This document shows, piece after piece, positions 12,773-25,558 of a DNA stretch of 64,000 bases; the first letter of the stretch is position 1, and every line of letters starts with the position of its first letter. Source of the stretch: Nigrospora sphaerica (lineage: Eukaryota; Ascomycota; Sordariomycetes; Amphisphaeriales; Apiosporaceae); the NCBI GenBank assembly GCA_018287875.1, contig JAGVVL010000002.1, positions 5,518,001 to 5,582,000 of the forward strand. Reading direction: 5' to 3'. The notes beneath the pieces were generated by a model, which did no database searches, had not been told where the DNA came from, and saw nothing but the letters and a program-made list of their open reading frames with translations. Position numbers and translations under genes: made by a program.

Positions 12773-14275
12773 ATGGGCAGCATGGCGGCGCCGGTGGAGA
12801 CGGGGACGGCGCGGCCGGGGCATAAGCAGCTGTTCCTGGGCACCTTTATTCACAGCAAGACGGCCGAGGCGCTGGAGTACCTAGAAAACACGGCGGTGGC
12901 GGTGGACGCTACGGGCCGCATCGTGGCCATTGAGGGCGAGTGCGGAAGCCAGCTGGAGGCCGAGAGGCGGATGTACCCGCGGCTCGGCTGGACGGCAGCC
13001 GAGGTATCGGTTCACGCCGCCGGCGCCGGCCAGTTCTTCTTCCCGGGCTTCATCGACACGCACATCCACGCGCCGCAGTTCCCCAACTCGGGGCTGTTCG
13101 GCAAGTCGACACTGCTGGACTGGCTCAACAAGTACACATTCCCGATGGAGGCGTCGCTGGCGGCGCTGCCCAAGGCGCGGCGCGTCTACCGGCATGTGGT
13201 GGCACGCACGCTCGCGCACGGCACGACGACGGCCGCCTACTACGCCACCATCGACGTGGCGGCGACGAACCTGCTCGCGGACCTGTGCCTCGCCGCCGGC
13301 CAGCGCGCCTTTGTTGGCCGCGTCTGCATGGACCGGCTGGGGCCCGACTATTACGTGGATGACGGCGGGCCCGATGCCGTGCTCGCGCGCACGCGCGCCA
13401 CCGTCGACCACGTGCGCCGCATCGACCCGGCCTTCGATCTCGTGGCGCCCATCGTGACGCCGCGCTTCGCCCCGGCCTGCACGCCCGAGACGCTGGCGCG
13501 CCTGGGCCGGCTCGCGCGCGACGAGGGCCTCGCCGTGCAGACGCACATCAGCGAGAACACGGCCGAGGTGGCGCTCGTGCGCGAGCTGTTCCCCGGCGCC
13601 GCCGGCTACGCCGACGTCTACGACGCCGCCGGCCTGCTGACGCCGCGCACCGTGCTCGCCCACGCCGTGCACCTGAGCGCGGCCGAGGCCGCCCTCGTGG
13701 CGGCGCGCGGCGCCGGCGTCGCCCACTGCCCGTGCTCCAACGCGGCCCTGACGAGCGGCGAGGCGCGCGTGCGCTGGCTGCTCGACGCCGGCGTCGCCGT
13801 CGGCCTCGGCACCGACGTGAGCGGCGGCTTCAGCCCCAGCGTCCTCGACGCCGCCCGCCACGCCCTCCTCGTCAGCCGCCACCTCGCCATGCCCTACAAC
13901 GCCCACGGCGACGCCGCCCGCGCCCCCGGCGACGTCGACCCCGCCTCCCGTGCCCGCGCCGCCCTCGCCGTCGACGAGGTCCTCCACCTCGCCACCCGCG
14001 GCGGCGCCCGCATCCTCGGCCTCGCCCACCGCGTCGGCGCCTTCGAGCTCGGCATGGACTGGGACGCCCAGCTCGTCGCCCTGCACCGCGTGCCCGGCGC
14101 CGGCGACGACGCCCACGACAACGACCCGGGCGCCGACGCCAACGACGCCGGCAACGTCTCCCTGTTCGGCTGGGAGACGTGGGAGGAATGCGTGGCCAAG
14201 TGGTTGTTCAACGGCGACGACCGGAATACCAAGAAGGTCTGGGTCAAGGGTCGTCTGGTGCACTCGCGCGCGTAG
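12773..14275 (+). CDS. GUD1: Guanine deaminase
   Basis: A 500-residue amidohydrolase that converts guanine to xanthine and ammonia in purine catabolism; cytosolic, zinc-dependent. It is a single uninterrupted exon. Landmarks are the metal-binding PGFIDTHIHAPQFPN segment (His97 and His99), LDWLNKYTFPME, GTTTAAYYAT, the VQTHISEN histidine, HAVHLSAAE and GLGTDVSGGFSPS with the catalytic aspartate, all diagnostic of guanine deaminases. The length is slightly above the usual 450-490, with a Gly/Asp/Asn-rich insertion before the C-terminal LFGWETWEECVAKWLF block. A second ATG three codons downstream could also start the protein. The third codon positions are almost all G or C, more extreme than in the flanking genes; this also creates a long spurious frame on the opposite strand. 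Confidence 0.95.
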   Translation: MGSMAAPVETGTARPGHKQLFLGTFIHSKTAEALEYLENTAVAVDATGRIVAIEGECGSQLEAERRMYPRLGWTAAEVSVHAAGAGQFFFPGFIDTHIHAPQFPNSGLFGKSTLLDWLNKYTFPMEASLAALPKARRVYRHVVARTLAHGTTTAAYYATIDVAATNLLADLCLAAGQRAFVGRVCMDRLGPDYYVDDGGPDAVLARTRATVDHVRRIDPAFDLVAPIVTPRFAPACTPETLARLGRLARDEGLAVQTHISENTAEVALVRELFPGAAGYADVYDAAGLLTPRTVLAHAVHLSAAEAALVAARGAGVAHCPCSNAALTSGEARVRWLLDAGVAVGLGTDVSGGFSPSVLDAARHALLVSRHLAMPYNAHGDAARAPGDVDPASRARAALAVDEVLHLATRGGARILGLAHRVGAFELGMDWDAQLVALHRVPGAGDDAHDNDPGADANDAGNVSLFGWETWEECVAKWLFNGDDRNTKKVWVKGRLVHSRA

Positions 14276-14947
14276 CATAGGCTCCCAACCATCACCACGG
14301 ACGACGGGACGACGGGACGACGCGTGGCAGGCGAGCCGCCGCGCATGCGCTTCGCACCCCCCTTCAGGCCGACGTTTTGTATTTTTACTCTACACAAACA
14401 CATAGATGGCGGCACCGCCTGGTGGAAGCAGTTTCTTGGTCGTGCAATGGCATTCATCATTAGAGCGATATCCCCATGTGCCACTCTACTTGTGCGTCCC
14501 TTCCTATCGGCCGCCGCCAGCCGAAGGGCGGCATTATGAGGGAGGCGGGGCAAAGCCAAGCCGAGCGCGTGATCAAAACCTCTCGGCGGTCGTCCTGCCC
14601 GCTACCGCTAAAGCAAATCATTACCTAACCACGGCGTCCCGATGCCCCCCTGGCATCACTGCTCATCACGAATGGCCCCGAGCCAACACGACCCTCAAAC
14701 TCCCGGGGCCGAGCCGATGACCCTTCGTGTCACATCAGATGAGCTCTTGCAACCTCTCAAAGTTGCCCTGTGGGTATCAAGTCCGTTAAAAGCAATAACA
14801 TGCCATCAAGAAACAACCGCCTCATGGAACCTCATCGAGCAGGTAATAACACCGTCTTGAACTTCAAGCCGATTTTGCTCGGATACCATGACCGGCCACT
14901 CTGCCGCTCCGAGATGGCCATGGCTGATCCGGGTTTATTCATGGTGC
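14276..14947. other. Convergent intergenic region
   Basis: These 672 bp lie between the 3' ends of guanine deaminase (plus) and the Zn2Cys6 gene (minus). They should hold both terminators. A short direct repeat (gacgggacgacgggacgac) lies at about 14300-14320. No gene is seen. Confidence 0.6.
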
Positions 14948-17900
14948 TCACTGGTTGCCGTTGCCACTGACCCTCAGCAGATCGTAAAGCGTCTGGTCAT
15001 CGCCCGCCGCGTAGCCTTGATCGTAGTTTTCAAAGGACCGCTGGACTTGGTACGAGCCCGCTTGCGCCGTCGCCCCTGCGTTGCCATAGTTGCCGTGCGT
15101 CTTAGCAGTGCCACTATAGTTGCCGGGACTGGCAGCACCATCGTTTGCTCCCGCGAGACCGTACCATTTCTGCTTCTGCTCCTGGTTGGTCGCCGTCGGC
15201 TGCTGCGGTGGGTAGGATCCGTACGCTGCGGGCTGCGATTGGTGACCATACGACGCTTGCGTGCTCTGCCGCGTTGATGAACGCCCGCCGCCATAAGTGT
15301 TGGGCGGCGATGTCTGGCTTGTGTCCGTGTCGTAAGTGTACACCAGAGCACTGGAGTGGGACCCCGTAGGCTGCACCGTCCAATGCGTGTTGTTCCCATG
15401 GGTCGACGATCGATACCCACTGGCATCGTTCAGAGCATGGTGCAGAGAGTCGGCCGCCGTGCTGCGGGAATAGTCAAAAGACGGCGTCGTATACGACGTC
15501 GACGGGGCCGGCGTCCGATAGGTGCCGGGTTCATACGAAACCCGGGACGATGAATCCCCCGCCGTCGTCGTGCTGGGATACTGGCTGCTAGCGTTGCCGT
15601 TATAATGAGCGAACGAATCGTATGTGGGAGCCGAACTCGACGTTGGCGTGGCCGAGGCATACGAAGGGAATTGTGGCGGTGGGGTGGTTGTCTGGCTCAC
15701 AGGCGTGCGACTTTGGAACCGTTGCCCCTGTCTGGACTGCGCGCGGGGGTTGGGATCCTCCGCCGTGCTCTGGTACGGGGATCGGTTCATAACCGACGGC
15801 TGGGGCGCCTGGCATTGACTCGCAGCCTGAGCCAGCGTCACAGCCGCCTGCATCGTGTCCGCTGCCTGTGCGTCAACACCGCCACCCGATATGCGCGATC
15901 TGGCTCGCTGCTGAGAAGCCTGCGGGTGCGCCATAGCCGCCAAGTTTGTGCTGCTTGGAGCGGGCGCCAGTGGAGTCTGCGAGACCTGCTGTTTCCAGCC
16001 CTGCGTCGATCGTTGCTGTGTCGCATTGCCCTGCTCTGCACGCTGCGCACCAGAATCCGACGGGACACTGCGCCGGTGGCCGTGTCTCGCTGCTGCCGTC
16101 ATGTTCCCCGTGGCGGGCTGGCTTTGAGCTTGGGCAGCCGGCTGACTATACGCCGGCCCCTGCTGAGCCAGCGAGGTCGATTGTGTGGCAGAGGGGAACG
16201 TCAAGGACGGGGCAGCTTGTGACGGCTCCCAGTGAAACTGACTTGGCGGAAACGTCAAGTTGGCGATGGCTTGGTCGGCATGGCGCACCGTTTCCGACGT
16301 GGCCATATTTGCGTAGGTCATCTCGGGCGCTTGCGTGGCATAGGTGCCATCGGGAGGATGCGGAGGTGAATACGATCTCGCCTGGGCCTGTGCTGCCGGC
16401 TGCTCGATAGGCCCGGACAAAATGTTGGGGTCAGGTACGAACCCATCCTTGTCAACACCCACCGTCGACGCTTGGACGGACTGGGTCCTGTGAGCAGGGG
16501 CGGCTGCCTTGGCCGGTGCAGCTTGGGCGGCGTCGTCCACATGATGAGCGTGAGCTACTTGTGCTGTTGCAACTTGGGCGGCCTGGGCCACAAGGGCGGC
16601 ATGAGCTGCTTGAGCTGCCTGGATGACCTCGTCAGCCTGAGAGGCGGGAAGCGAGATGTGAGGGGGCTGTACAGCTGGTAGAGGCGGCTCGCTCTGCTCA
16701 GCTTGACCGTCCTGCTCCCCCACCACTGAAGCATCCGTATCTTCTTCCTTGTCGGCCACTTCGACCTTTTCCGATTTCCTGCGAGGTTTGGGAGGAAAGT
16801 AGACACAGTTTTCCCCGGCCTCCTGGCAGACAGAGCACTCGGGATGCTCTTTGGTGCACTGCTCAGCGGGTCAGGGACAGTTTCACCAGGCCACGCATGA
16901 ACTGGCAACTTACCTGAGCCCTCCTCTTCCTGCAAGTATCGCATCTGGTGGGTTGCATGTAAGTGAACGGCCTAGGCCAAAAATGGGGTGGGGGATGCTT
17001 ACTTTCCGCGAGTCTTTCGCTGTCTCGGCTGTCGTTCCAATGCCGAGCTTATGGTCGCCATGCCGCCATCTTCATGGGTAGGAGACTCGGCCATAGAGGC
17101 TGCTACCATATTCGTAGGTTCAGCATCCGTCTTCTCCATGCGCTGTGCCTTCTTCTTGCTGGGTGTATCACTTGTTGCTGAGATAGATTCCGTGGACGGA
17201 GCAGCGGGAACTTGCGCAGGTGCGCTTTGCTGTGCAGGCGTAGAGTCGGCAGACGCAGCCTGGTCCTTCTCTCCGGGGTGGACGATTCTCAGCCGCTCCG
17301 CGCCATACTTAGCGAGCATCTCAAGGGACATCTCTTGAAGATGCGGGGCCTGGTTGGCGAAAATATCCATCTGTTCTGCGGACAGTGTTGCAGGGTCAAC
17401 CCCTCGACCGTTCAAGAGATCCTCGGCCACGCACTTCCGCCTGGCGGCCTCGGCCTGCGAGACAATCAAGGGAGGAGGGGCGGCTGACTGGGAAGCCGGC
17501 GCAGTCACTGTTGGCTCCCGAGACGGCATCTCGGTGTTGTTCTCGTTGGTTGCATCTTCACTACCGTCCTCGGCGGCAGCGGCAGCATTGCTCTTTCTTT
17601 TGGGTTTCTTCTTGCGACCGGCCTCTTCGCCTCCCGCAGGTGGCGGTCGCTTGGCCTTGGTGGACTTGTTGGCCACATGGTTCCCATTGAGGACCGGGGG
17701 AGGAGGCACAGGGGTGAGACGATCTGCAAGCTCGCCCACTGATTTGTGTAGAGGAACGTGATCGTACTTGACGAGAATGGCTTTGGTAGACTTGGAAAAC
17801 TCGATCGACACGCTACCCCGGCAGTCAAAGGCCGGGCGTGACATGTTGATGGGGTCTTGGCCTACCGCGGCGTTGAAGGCGGCTATGGGAGGCCGGTTGG

Positions 17901-18360
17901 GGTTCTTTCCTTGCTGGCGAAGCCAGGCTTGCAGTGAGTGTTTGCACTGGTAGGTGAAGACCCAGCCTTGAGCGCCGCGAGACACCTGCTGCACATTCCA
18001 AGCGCTTCCATCGGCGGCGGCGATCGTGTCGGCGATGTGCTTCGACACGAGTCGCTGGAGGGCCGGATCGTCGGTAGGCTGGTCCACGACTGCCTCGGAG
18101 GCGTTGACAACGCGTGGGGAGGGTGCCTGCGACTGGAGCATCGGGTCCCCGCCGGCCGCTTCGCGCTCGACGGGGATGCTGAATACAGTGTTGTAACGGA
18201 ACTCGAAGGCCGTGGTGATGAACTCGGCGCGCGTGTCGCTGGACTTAGAGGCGACAAGGCCGTGCAGCTGGTTCTGCAGGTCCTCTGCATCGCCGCAGAC
18301 GTGGTTCCTGCCTGGAACCTCGCCCCCCATGGCGCCCAAGCTGCCGAGAAGGGCCTCCAT
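14948..18360 (-). CDS. Zn(II)2Cys6 transcription factor with internal zinc cluster
   Basis: Predicted nuclear regulator of 1,099 residues. I join three exons, 18360-17003, 16944-16914 and 16858-14948, removing introns of 58 and 55 nt (donors GTAAGC and GTAAGT). The total is exactly divisible by three, and the join creates a perfect C-x2-C-x6-C-x6-C-x2-C-x6-C cluster (Cys454, 457, 464, 471, 474, 481) preceded by a basic RQPRQRKTRGK arm, the hallmark of fungal binuclear cluster DNA-binding domains. Upstream of the cluster lie a ~200-residue folded segment with YQC...FDCRG...VKYDHVPLH, possibly a WRKY/GCM1- or FLYWCH-like fold (uncertain), a basic KKKPKRKS patch and Ala/Pro-rich linkers. Downstream is a ~600-residue Gln/Ser/Ala/Tyr-rich, probably disordered region, as in activation domains. 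No fungal_trans middle-homology domain is recognised. An apparent in-frame extension upstream of the ATG at 18360 would need a GTG start, so I reject it. Target genes are unknown. Confidence 0.85.
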
Positions 18361-18961
18361 TTTCCATCGCCGAGACGGAGGAGAGCATTGGGTGTCCGGC
18401 CGATGGGATGCGCACCGCGTCGATGTGCCAATGACCGCGTTGGCGCCGGGCGATGCGCTGGATGCGTTGGGGCACTTTATTGGGGACGGGGTCGCGACTT
18501 GAGAAGCTGCATGCGGACGGACGAAAGGACCACACCACTGCTGCCCCACCTTATAAGCCCAAGAAGTACCTGTAGTATCTACACGTACCTACAATACAGA
18601 GTACCTACTTCCTAATGTACATGCATAGAGCGACCCAAGGAAGGGATAGGACGGGATGAGATGAGATCTACCTGCGTGCTTGACTGCTGAAACTTCTCTG
18701 CATGTTAATCAAGTAGCTGCTGTAAGAAAGCATGAGAAGCAAGTGAATACACACCTCGCTGTTTGGTTTGCGGCGCCATCACCACCACAAGTCTGTCAGG
18801 CGATTTCCACATCCCTCACCCTCAACTCAGACCATGATCAGTCTTGCAGCGATGGTGCCTAGCTTCCCCTGTACTGAAAGTATGTACTGAAAGTAACAAG
18901 GGGCATCCCGTACCAGCAGATGGCATAACAATGCCCATCGCCTCAAAATACCCGTCCAGCT
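18361..18961. other. Zn2Cys6 gene promoter and Ku70 3' flank
   Basis: A 601 bp spacer between two minus-strand genes. It contains repeated GTACCTAC-like words at about 18571-18612 and no recognisable exon. Confidence 0.6.
18551..18556 (-). promoter_or_regulatory. TATA-like element upstream of the Zn2Cys6 gene
   Basis: TTATAA on the minus strand, about 190 bp upstream of the ATG at 18360, is a plausible TATA box. The support is position and sequence only. Confidence 0.35.
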
Positions 18962-21032
18962 TTATTCGGTTCCCTCTGCCCACTGGTCAACTTTGTCAAC
19001 CAAATCGGCTTTCTTCAACCCCTTGGTGTCGATACCACGGGCTGCCAAGGCTTCCCTCAGCTCCGCCACCTTCAGTTTTGCTAGCTCTCCCGAGTTGGCC
19101 ATGTTTTTGAGTGTCGCATCGCTTAGAGCAGCGTCGTTAGACGGACTCGGCTTCGCCTTCTTTTTCGCGGGAGGGGGCGCATCGTCATCCGGAGCATCCA
19201 GCTCGCGCTTGATGGCCACTTGCTGTGAGAGCTGTGCCGACACCTCGTCCGCCAACCGGGCCCAGTCCTCGATGTAGCCACCGGCCCGCTTCCCGATGGC
19301 TTTGTTCTTGGGCACTGTCGCATCTTCGGCCTTTTCGGGCACCTCCTCTTCCAGTGCCAACGCCTGGAGGATCTTGTAGTGCCACTGGAGCGCCGGGTTG
19401 GGGTACTTGGCCGGGTCGTAGGAGCCCCCTGGTAGCTGCAGTTGCCGGACAAGTATGTTCATCTTGTCTGTCAACTGGTCGGTCGTCCGCACCAACTGGG
19501 TCTCGGGTCCAGCCCGAACATCGTCCGCGAAGGGAAGCGGGCAGAGCCAAAGACCGGCGGGCAGGTACGAGGTTCCCGAAGTTTCATCAGATTGGCTCTT
19601 CGACGGAACGATTGCGACCAACTGTGGGTTGGCGTTTCTACGTGCCACGTGCCAAGCGATACCTATCTTTTGCGACCTCAACAACTTAAGCCACAGGGCC
19701 GAGAAGACACGCGTTGAGCCGACGAAGCCCTCTTCGCTGGGGTAAATAAAGGTGGACTTGCTGATGGACATCCAAAATTGGAGCAGGGAGCGGTCTTTGA
19801 AGCCAATAACTCGGATGATTGGGTCGCCAAATTCCTTGAGGCTCTTCTGTTCCTCCTCGCTGAAGTAGACGTATTCGCCTCCGAATTTGTAGGCCTTCTT
19901 GAGCTCACCGGCCTCGACCGTGCGTGCACTGTCTTCGGCGATCCTGCTCGTCGTCCCCACGGCAATCTGCTTTTTTTCCCCTTCGAGCCAGACGTAGCAG
20001 TCTCGGGCAGGCTTCTGCTTGTGGATTACATTGTAGCCTTTAACCGAGATGGTGAGGCCGGGGCCGATCTCAAATGCCCTGTTGGAGAAAAGCGCACGCT
20101 TGGGCGTCTTTTTGGAGTTGACATTAGTAATGAGCTCCTTCAAGAGCGGCGGGCCTCCTTTCTTGGATTTGGAGACGAGTACGCTATCGGGATCAGTGAG
20201 CTCGGCCGCCGTGTCGCGTATCCGTACGTCCTGCAGCGCATCAGTACAGAACGGCAAGACAGGTGGTGCCAGTGGTAGCACTTACATCCCAGAATTTTTT
20301 CAGGTCAAAGCGGGCATTCCCACGCAGGATGGGGAAGATGTTGATGAAGACGCGCATGTCAAACAGGTCCTTGGCACGAACAGTGGCAGCCTCGTTGAGA
20401 GACTTGTTGCCGTTGTGCGGGTCATCGCTGTCAGTTACAATAAACAGCCTTCGGGAGCCAAAGTTGGGCGCCTTCATGGTCATGATCTGATTAGCGCAGA
20501 AGAAGACATCCTTGATAGGCACCGGTTCGTCCGAGGGCGTAAGGATTTCTTCGGCGTCCTCTTCGTCCTCGACAAGGTTCTTGAGCGTCTTCAAATCCTC
20601 AGCGCAGGGCACATCGAGTGGTACGTAAACGTAGCAGTGCGGATACTCCTGTTTGCTTGGCCGGCCTTCCTCGTCGAGGAACCTTGTCTTCTGGGTGTTG
20701 TACAAAAGGATGCCGACCATGTCCTTGGGATTGGAGATGATGCGCTGCTGGATGATTTGGTAGGCGCATTTCAGGGCAGCGGTGACGCCACTGTCCTTGT
20801 CGGCCTTCCTGTCCTCCGAAGCAGGAGGCCGCTGCAACATGGACGCGCTCACATCGATGGCAAAGAGCAGCGCGTCCTTCTGCGCTCTGTAGGACTGCCC
20901 GGGTCGGGTGGTCAGCTGGAGACGGCCAATTGGCGAAAAGCAAAAGTCATGTTTTCTTACAAATTCATCAAGCTCTTCCTCTTCCTCTTGTTCGTCGCCG
21001 TCTCTGTTCTGGTAATTCCCTTGCTCAGCCAT
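18962..21032 (-). CDS. KU70: Ku70, DNA end-binding subunit for non-homologous end joining
   Basis: A 649-residue subunit of the nuclear Ku70/Ku80 ring that binds broken DNA ends and starts non-homologous end joining. Exons are 21032-20961, 20894-20286 and 20230-18962. The first intron (20960-20895, 66 nt, GTAAGA, CTGAC branch) is in frame without a stop and is easily missed; removing it places [19 protein letters not shown] right after an acidic EEEEELDEF stretch, as in the family. The second intron is 20285-20231 (55 nt). The N-terminal von Willebrand-like domain runs to about residue 230 ([10 protein letters not shown]). It is followed by the Ku beta-barrel core ([28 protein letters not shown] region) and a lysine-rich linker with a [10 protein letters not shown] patch. 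A C-terminal SAP-type DNA-binding motif ([20 protein letters not shown]) occupies roughly residues 610-645. It corresponds to Neurospora mus-51. Confidence 0.96.
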
Positions 21033-21995
21033 GATATAGCAGTGGAGACGCCTACGATGACGTCTGGTATTGCTCCCAAGTGCGTGTTAATTGTACTTGA
21101 GAAAGTAGGTAGAATCCGGAATCCGCTGGAAGCGGAAAAGCAGAGCGGGTGTCAGGCGCGCTTATTTAATAGCTTCCGATGGGCATCCAGACCTCAGTCA
21201 CAGTCCAGGGACGGATGCCATGAAAGTGATTGCAACCTCAGGGCAGGAGGTTGAGGTGGATGCAGATGCTAGGCAACCGCGTCGTGCCTAATTAAGAAAG
21301 AATCGGCTGGCCAGGCCGCACGCGAAAGCACGTGCGGTCAGTCGGGGCTTGCTTTCGTGTTCGTCTTTTTGAAGTATAACTGGTACCACAGGCTATTATC
21401 AGATAACTGAACTTTTGATGGCGGGTAGTAAGAAGTGGCCTGGCAATTCCCTCCTTATATTAGTATCTACACACATTGCTTATGTAGCTATTGTTGCTTG
21501 CCCAACGTTAACTCCAGTATAGGTAAGTTGTCTGTCTCCGTGTCTTCCTGGAAGTAGTCGACGCCGAGATACACGCAAATACATACATCGAGTGCTTATG
21601 CCTTCCAGGCAAGATCAATTGGACGTATGACTGGCTAGACAAGGAGCTTGGGCCACCCAAAATCCCCTTGGGCCAATGAGCTTCAGGCTGTTTAGCAGCA
21701 GCGGAATCCCAGCGGGTGTGCCTGCGGAAAGTGCCCCGTGGGATCCCCAGGTGCCTGACGATGCGTCGGTGTTTGCGGGAGCTAGAAGTGTCCGCTGCCG
21801 ATTGATGGCCCGATTGATTCTTGCCATCATCGACTACCGCTTTTCCCTCCCACGCTTCTAATTTGGGCCTCAGTGTTTTGCACACGCATCCTGTCTTTCG
21901 GAGGGGCACCAACCGGGTAGTCTCATATTTTCTGCCAACAACCCAAGCGGTACTCGCGGCACAATCGCGGTTTCGGAAAAGGACATAACGGCAAC
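21033..21995. other. Divergent Ku70-ferrochelatase promoter region
   Basis: A 963 bp region between two divergent genes. A TATTTAA patch near 21164 lies about 130 bp upstream of Ku70, and a CCAAT box sits at about 21673 on the plus strand. The middle (about 21350-21530) is relatively AT-rich. No exon is seen. Confidence 0.6.
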
Positions 21996-23395
<1,400 letters not shown>

Positions 23396-23936
23396 TGTGT
23401 ATGTACGTAGTAGTAAAATCCCATTATTTTCCCCTGCCCGCAGGATATGTGTGCTTGTTTCTGCAAGACGCGTAGGCTCGCAAGCGTGCCGACGAAAGTA
23501 CTGGCGGCACCTAAATCAAGGTCCTAGGCTCACCGGTGCTGCCGCAGCGACGTGTCCCTTACTGCCGTTGGACGGTTAGGCTGGCATGATGCGCGCGTCG
23601 AGGAACCATGGGCCGGCCAGTGATGCCGCCGACCGGCAGTGTAGGTGGACGAATCGTGGGGGTTTCATTCATAAAAGGCCAGTCTCCCTCTGAGAGCCAT
23701 GAAAAGTCAATCCCGCGGGGAAGGGAGCCGATTGCTCAGGTCTTGTTAGCGTCACGCAGGGCGGCTTCCATGCGCATTCCCGGGCTTGCTCGCCATGTAG
23801 GGCGGCGTTGCACGCGGCCAAGGTTGCCGTAGGCTGGCAGCTGCCTTGCATTGATGGGCAGATGGGGCCACTGCATCGGCACACGGCCATTTGCTCAAAG
23901 ATTCGACGATCCGAAGTCGCATTGACCTGGTGGTTT

Positions 23937-23949
23937 GGGGGGGGGGGGG
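23937..23949 (+). repeat. 13-base G homopolymer
   Basis: An uninterrupted run of 13 G lies in an intergenic region. It is a likely length-variable tract and a spot prone to sequencing error. Confidence 0.8.
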
Positions 23950-24471
23950 CGGTAGATGATATAAGCCCTGAGCGGCCAAGATTGGCTGACATTGCAGCCG
24001 GTTCCAATCCGTTGGGTGCTCTCGTGGTCCCCAACAACGGACGGAGAGCTCGTATGGGATGACCTGTGGCTGACATGGCACCAAGCGAATGGCGGAAACA
24101 CCACTGACCCCCACCGGCCTCCAGTGCCCAATCCCACAGCTTCGGCATTCGTGCCCGCGTCATAGATGTTTGTGGATTCAGTAAGCATTACCGGTGCATT
24201 AGCCCTCCCCCCTGGGCTAATAACGTTTCAAGACACCCGTTATCAGCTTGAGCTTGAAGGAAGGTGCCCAGCGTATAGAGATGAACAAACCTAGGGAGCA
24301 GAGGCGATGTGCTGTCCGTACACGGGGTAGCTGGGACGACGATACGGGCCCCGGAATGCTGGCGTTTGAGCGAGTCAGGCAGCCGTTACCAGAGGACGAA
24401 TAATTAGGTTAGTTCGGGCTGTTCAGGCTCTATTTTCGTCGCCTTCCAACAGCCGCCACGTTCCTCATCAG

Positions 24472-24497
24472 CTACTACTACTACTGCTACTACTACA
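24472..24497 (+). repeat. CTA trinucleotide microsatellite
   Basis: About eight CTA units with one CTG interruption and a CAA end. It is intergenic and has no gene association. Confidence 0.75.
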
Positions 24498-25558
24498 ACT
24501 GCATACAATGTAAGTCGGCGGGCGAAATAAGTATGGACGTGGGAGCTGCTTCGGCTGTTTCCTCGCCGTCCCGTTCTTTGGGTCTTGAGACGACTGCTGG
24601 GAGCCTGTGAGCCTAGTCGAGGTACCACACAGATCGACGCGCTCCATCCTCCAGATCCTGCACGACCGGGGGCCAGGGGAGGAGATACGGGCTACGTATG
24701 CTTACGGTTCCAGTACCTACCTTCCATACTTGGACAAGTAAAGTAGGCCAAAAGGAAGAAGAAATGGGTGGTGAATGGCATGGGATTCATTACGTCTACT
24801 ATACGGATACTCAGCAGTAGGCGCCCATGCCCTGGGAGACCAGCCCTGCCACCGCGTGGGCCGCGACTTGGCTTGGTAATCACGTCCCTTTCTCTCTTCC
24901 CATGTGTCGCGGCTTCTCCTTGGGCCCCCCGGACCTCCAGACCTTCCATTTTCTCCTTCTCGAGATTCTGCCGGACTCCCTTTCCCCCCTCCCCTCCCCC
25001 TTCCCCTCCACGTCGGTAGATCTCCGCTCGTGTACATATTGTATCGTGCATACTTGGGCCATTCATTTCCCGGCCCACCTCCAACGCACCTACTGCCACC
25101 CATCGGCCGCCAGCTCACCGGAGGCCTAACGCTAGCTCTACCAGGCAGTTAGCTACCGCTGCTGTACATATCCTTAGCCGTCTGGGGCCGGTTGGGAATA
25201 CGTAAAGAAGGAAAGTCAGGGCTGGCAGCGTTGTTGTATCTTTCCCCCTCGCGACCTTATCTCGGCCTCGGAACCCGCCTCGAGGCCGCCGTCCGTCCCT
25301 TTCCTTCGAACCGCTCCGACTATATTTTGTTTGTTTCCTCAACACAGTTGCCGCCGGAGCATGGGAACCGAGCCGGCGCCGAGTTGCTACTTGAACCATT
25401 CCGCCCACGCGTAACAGCGCCAACCGGAACGCGCTTGTGTCCCTCGCCCCTCCTGGTTCTGTACCTCACTACACTTGGACTGCGCAGTCACTGCAACCGA
25501 CGGTCAGGATACTTCGCGCCACCCCGCGGTCGCCAGGAAAGCAACTGCCTGCGCCACA

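Larger units (their letters stand above)
23396..25558. other. Intergenic region upstream of the first MFS gene
   Basis: This 2.16 kb has no supportable gene. It contains a 13-base G run, a CTA-type microsatellite, and a strong pyrimidine tract at about 24900-25015 that may belong to the promoter or leader of the downstream transporter. Open frames here, including one of 164 codons on the minus strand, have no family resemblance. Confidence 0.6.

Noticed and set aside
12881..14278. 465-codon open frame antisense to guanine deaminase
   Set aside because: Its composition (Val/Ala/Gly/Glu-rich, no domain) is what the high-GC3 sense gene produces on the other strand; the sense frame has all catalytic motifs.
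16555..16944. Minus-strand frame beginning at an ATG within the zinc cluster exon
   Set aside because: It reads the 31 nt exon and following intron in the wrong frame; the phase used for the Zn2Cys6 join gives six correctly spaced cysteines.
1..18360. A secondary-metabolite cluster built on FAS1/FAS2
   Set aside because: The adjacent genes (guanine deaminase, a general-looking Zn2Cys6 factor, Ku70) are housekeeping types. No polyketide synthase, tailoring oxidase or transporter lies next to the FAS pair, which looks like the primary-metabolism synthase.
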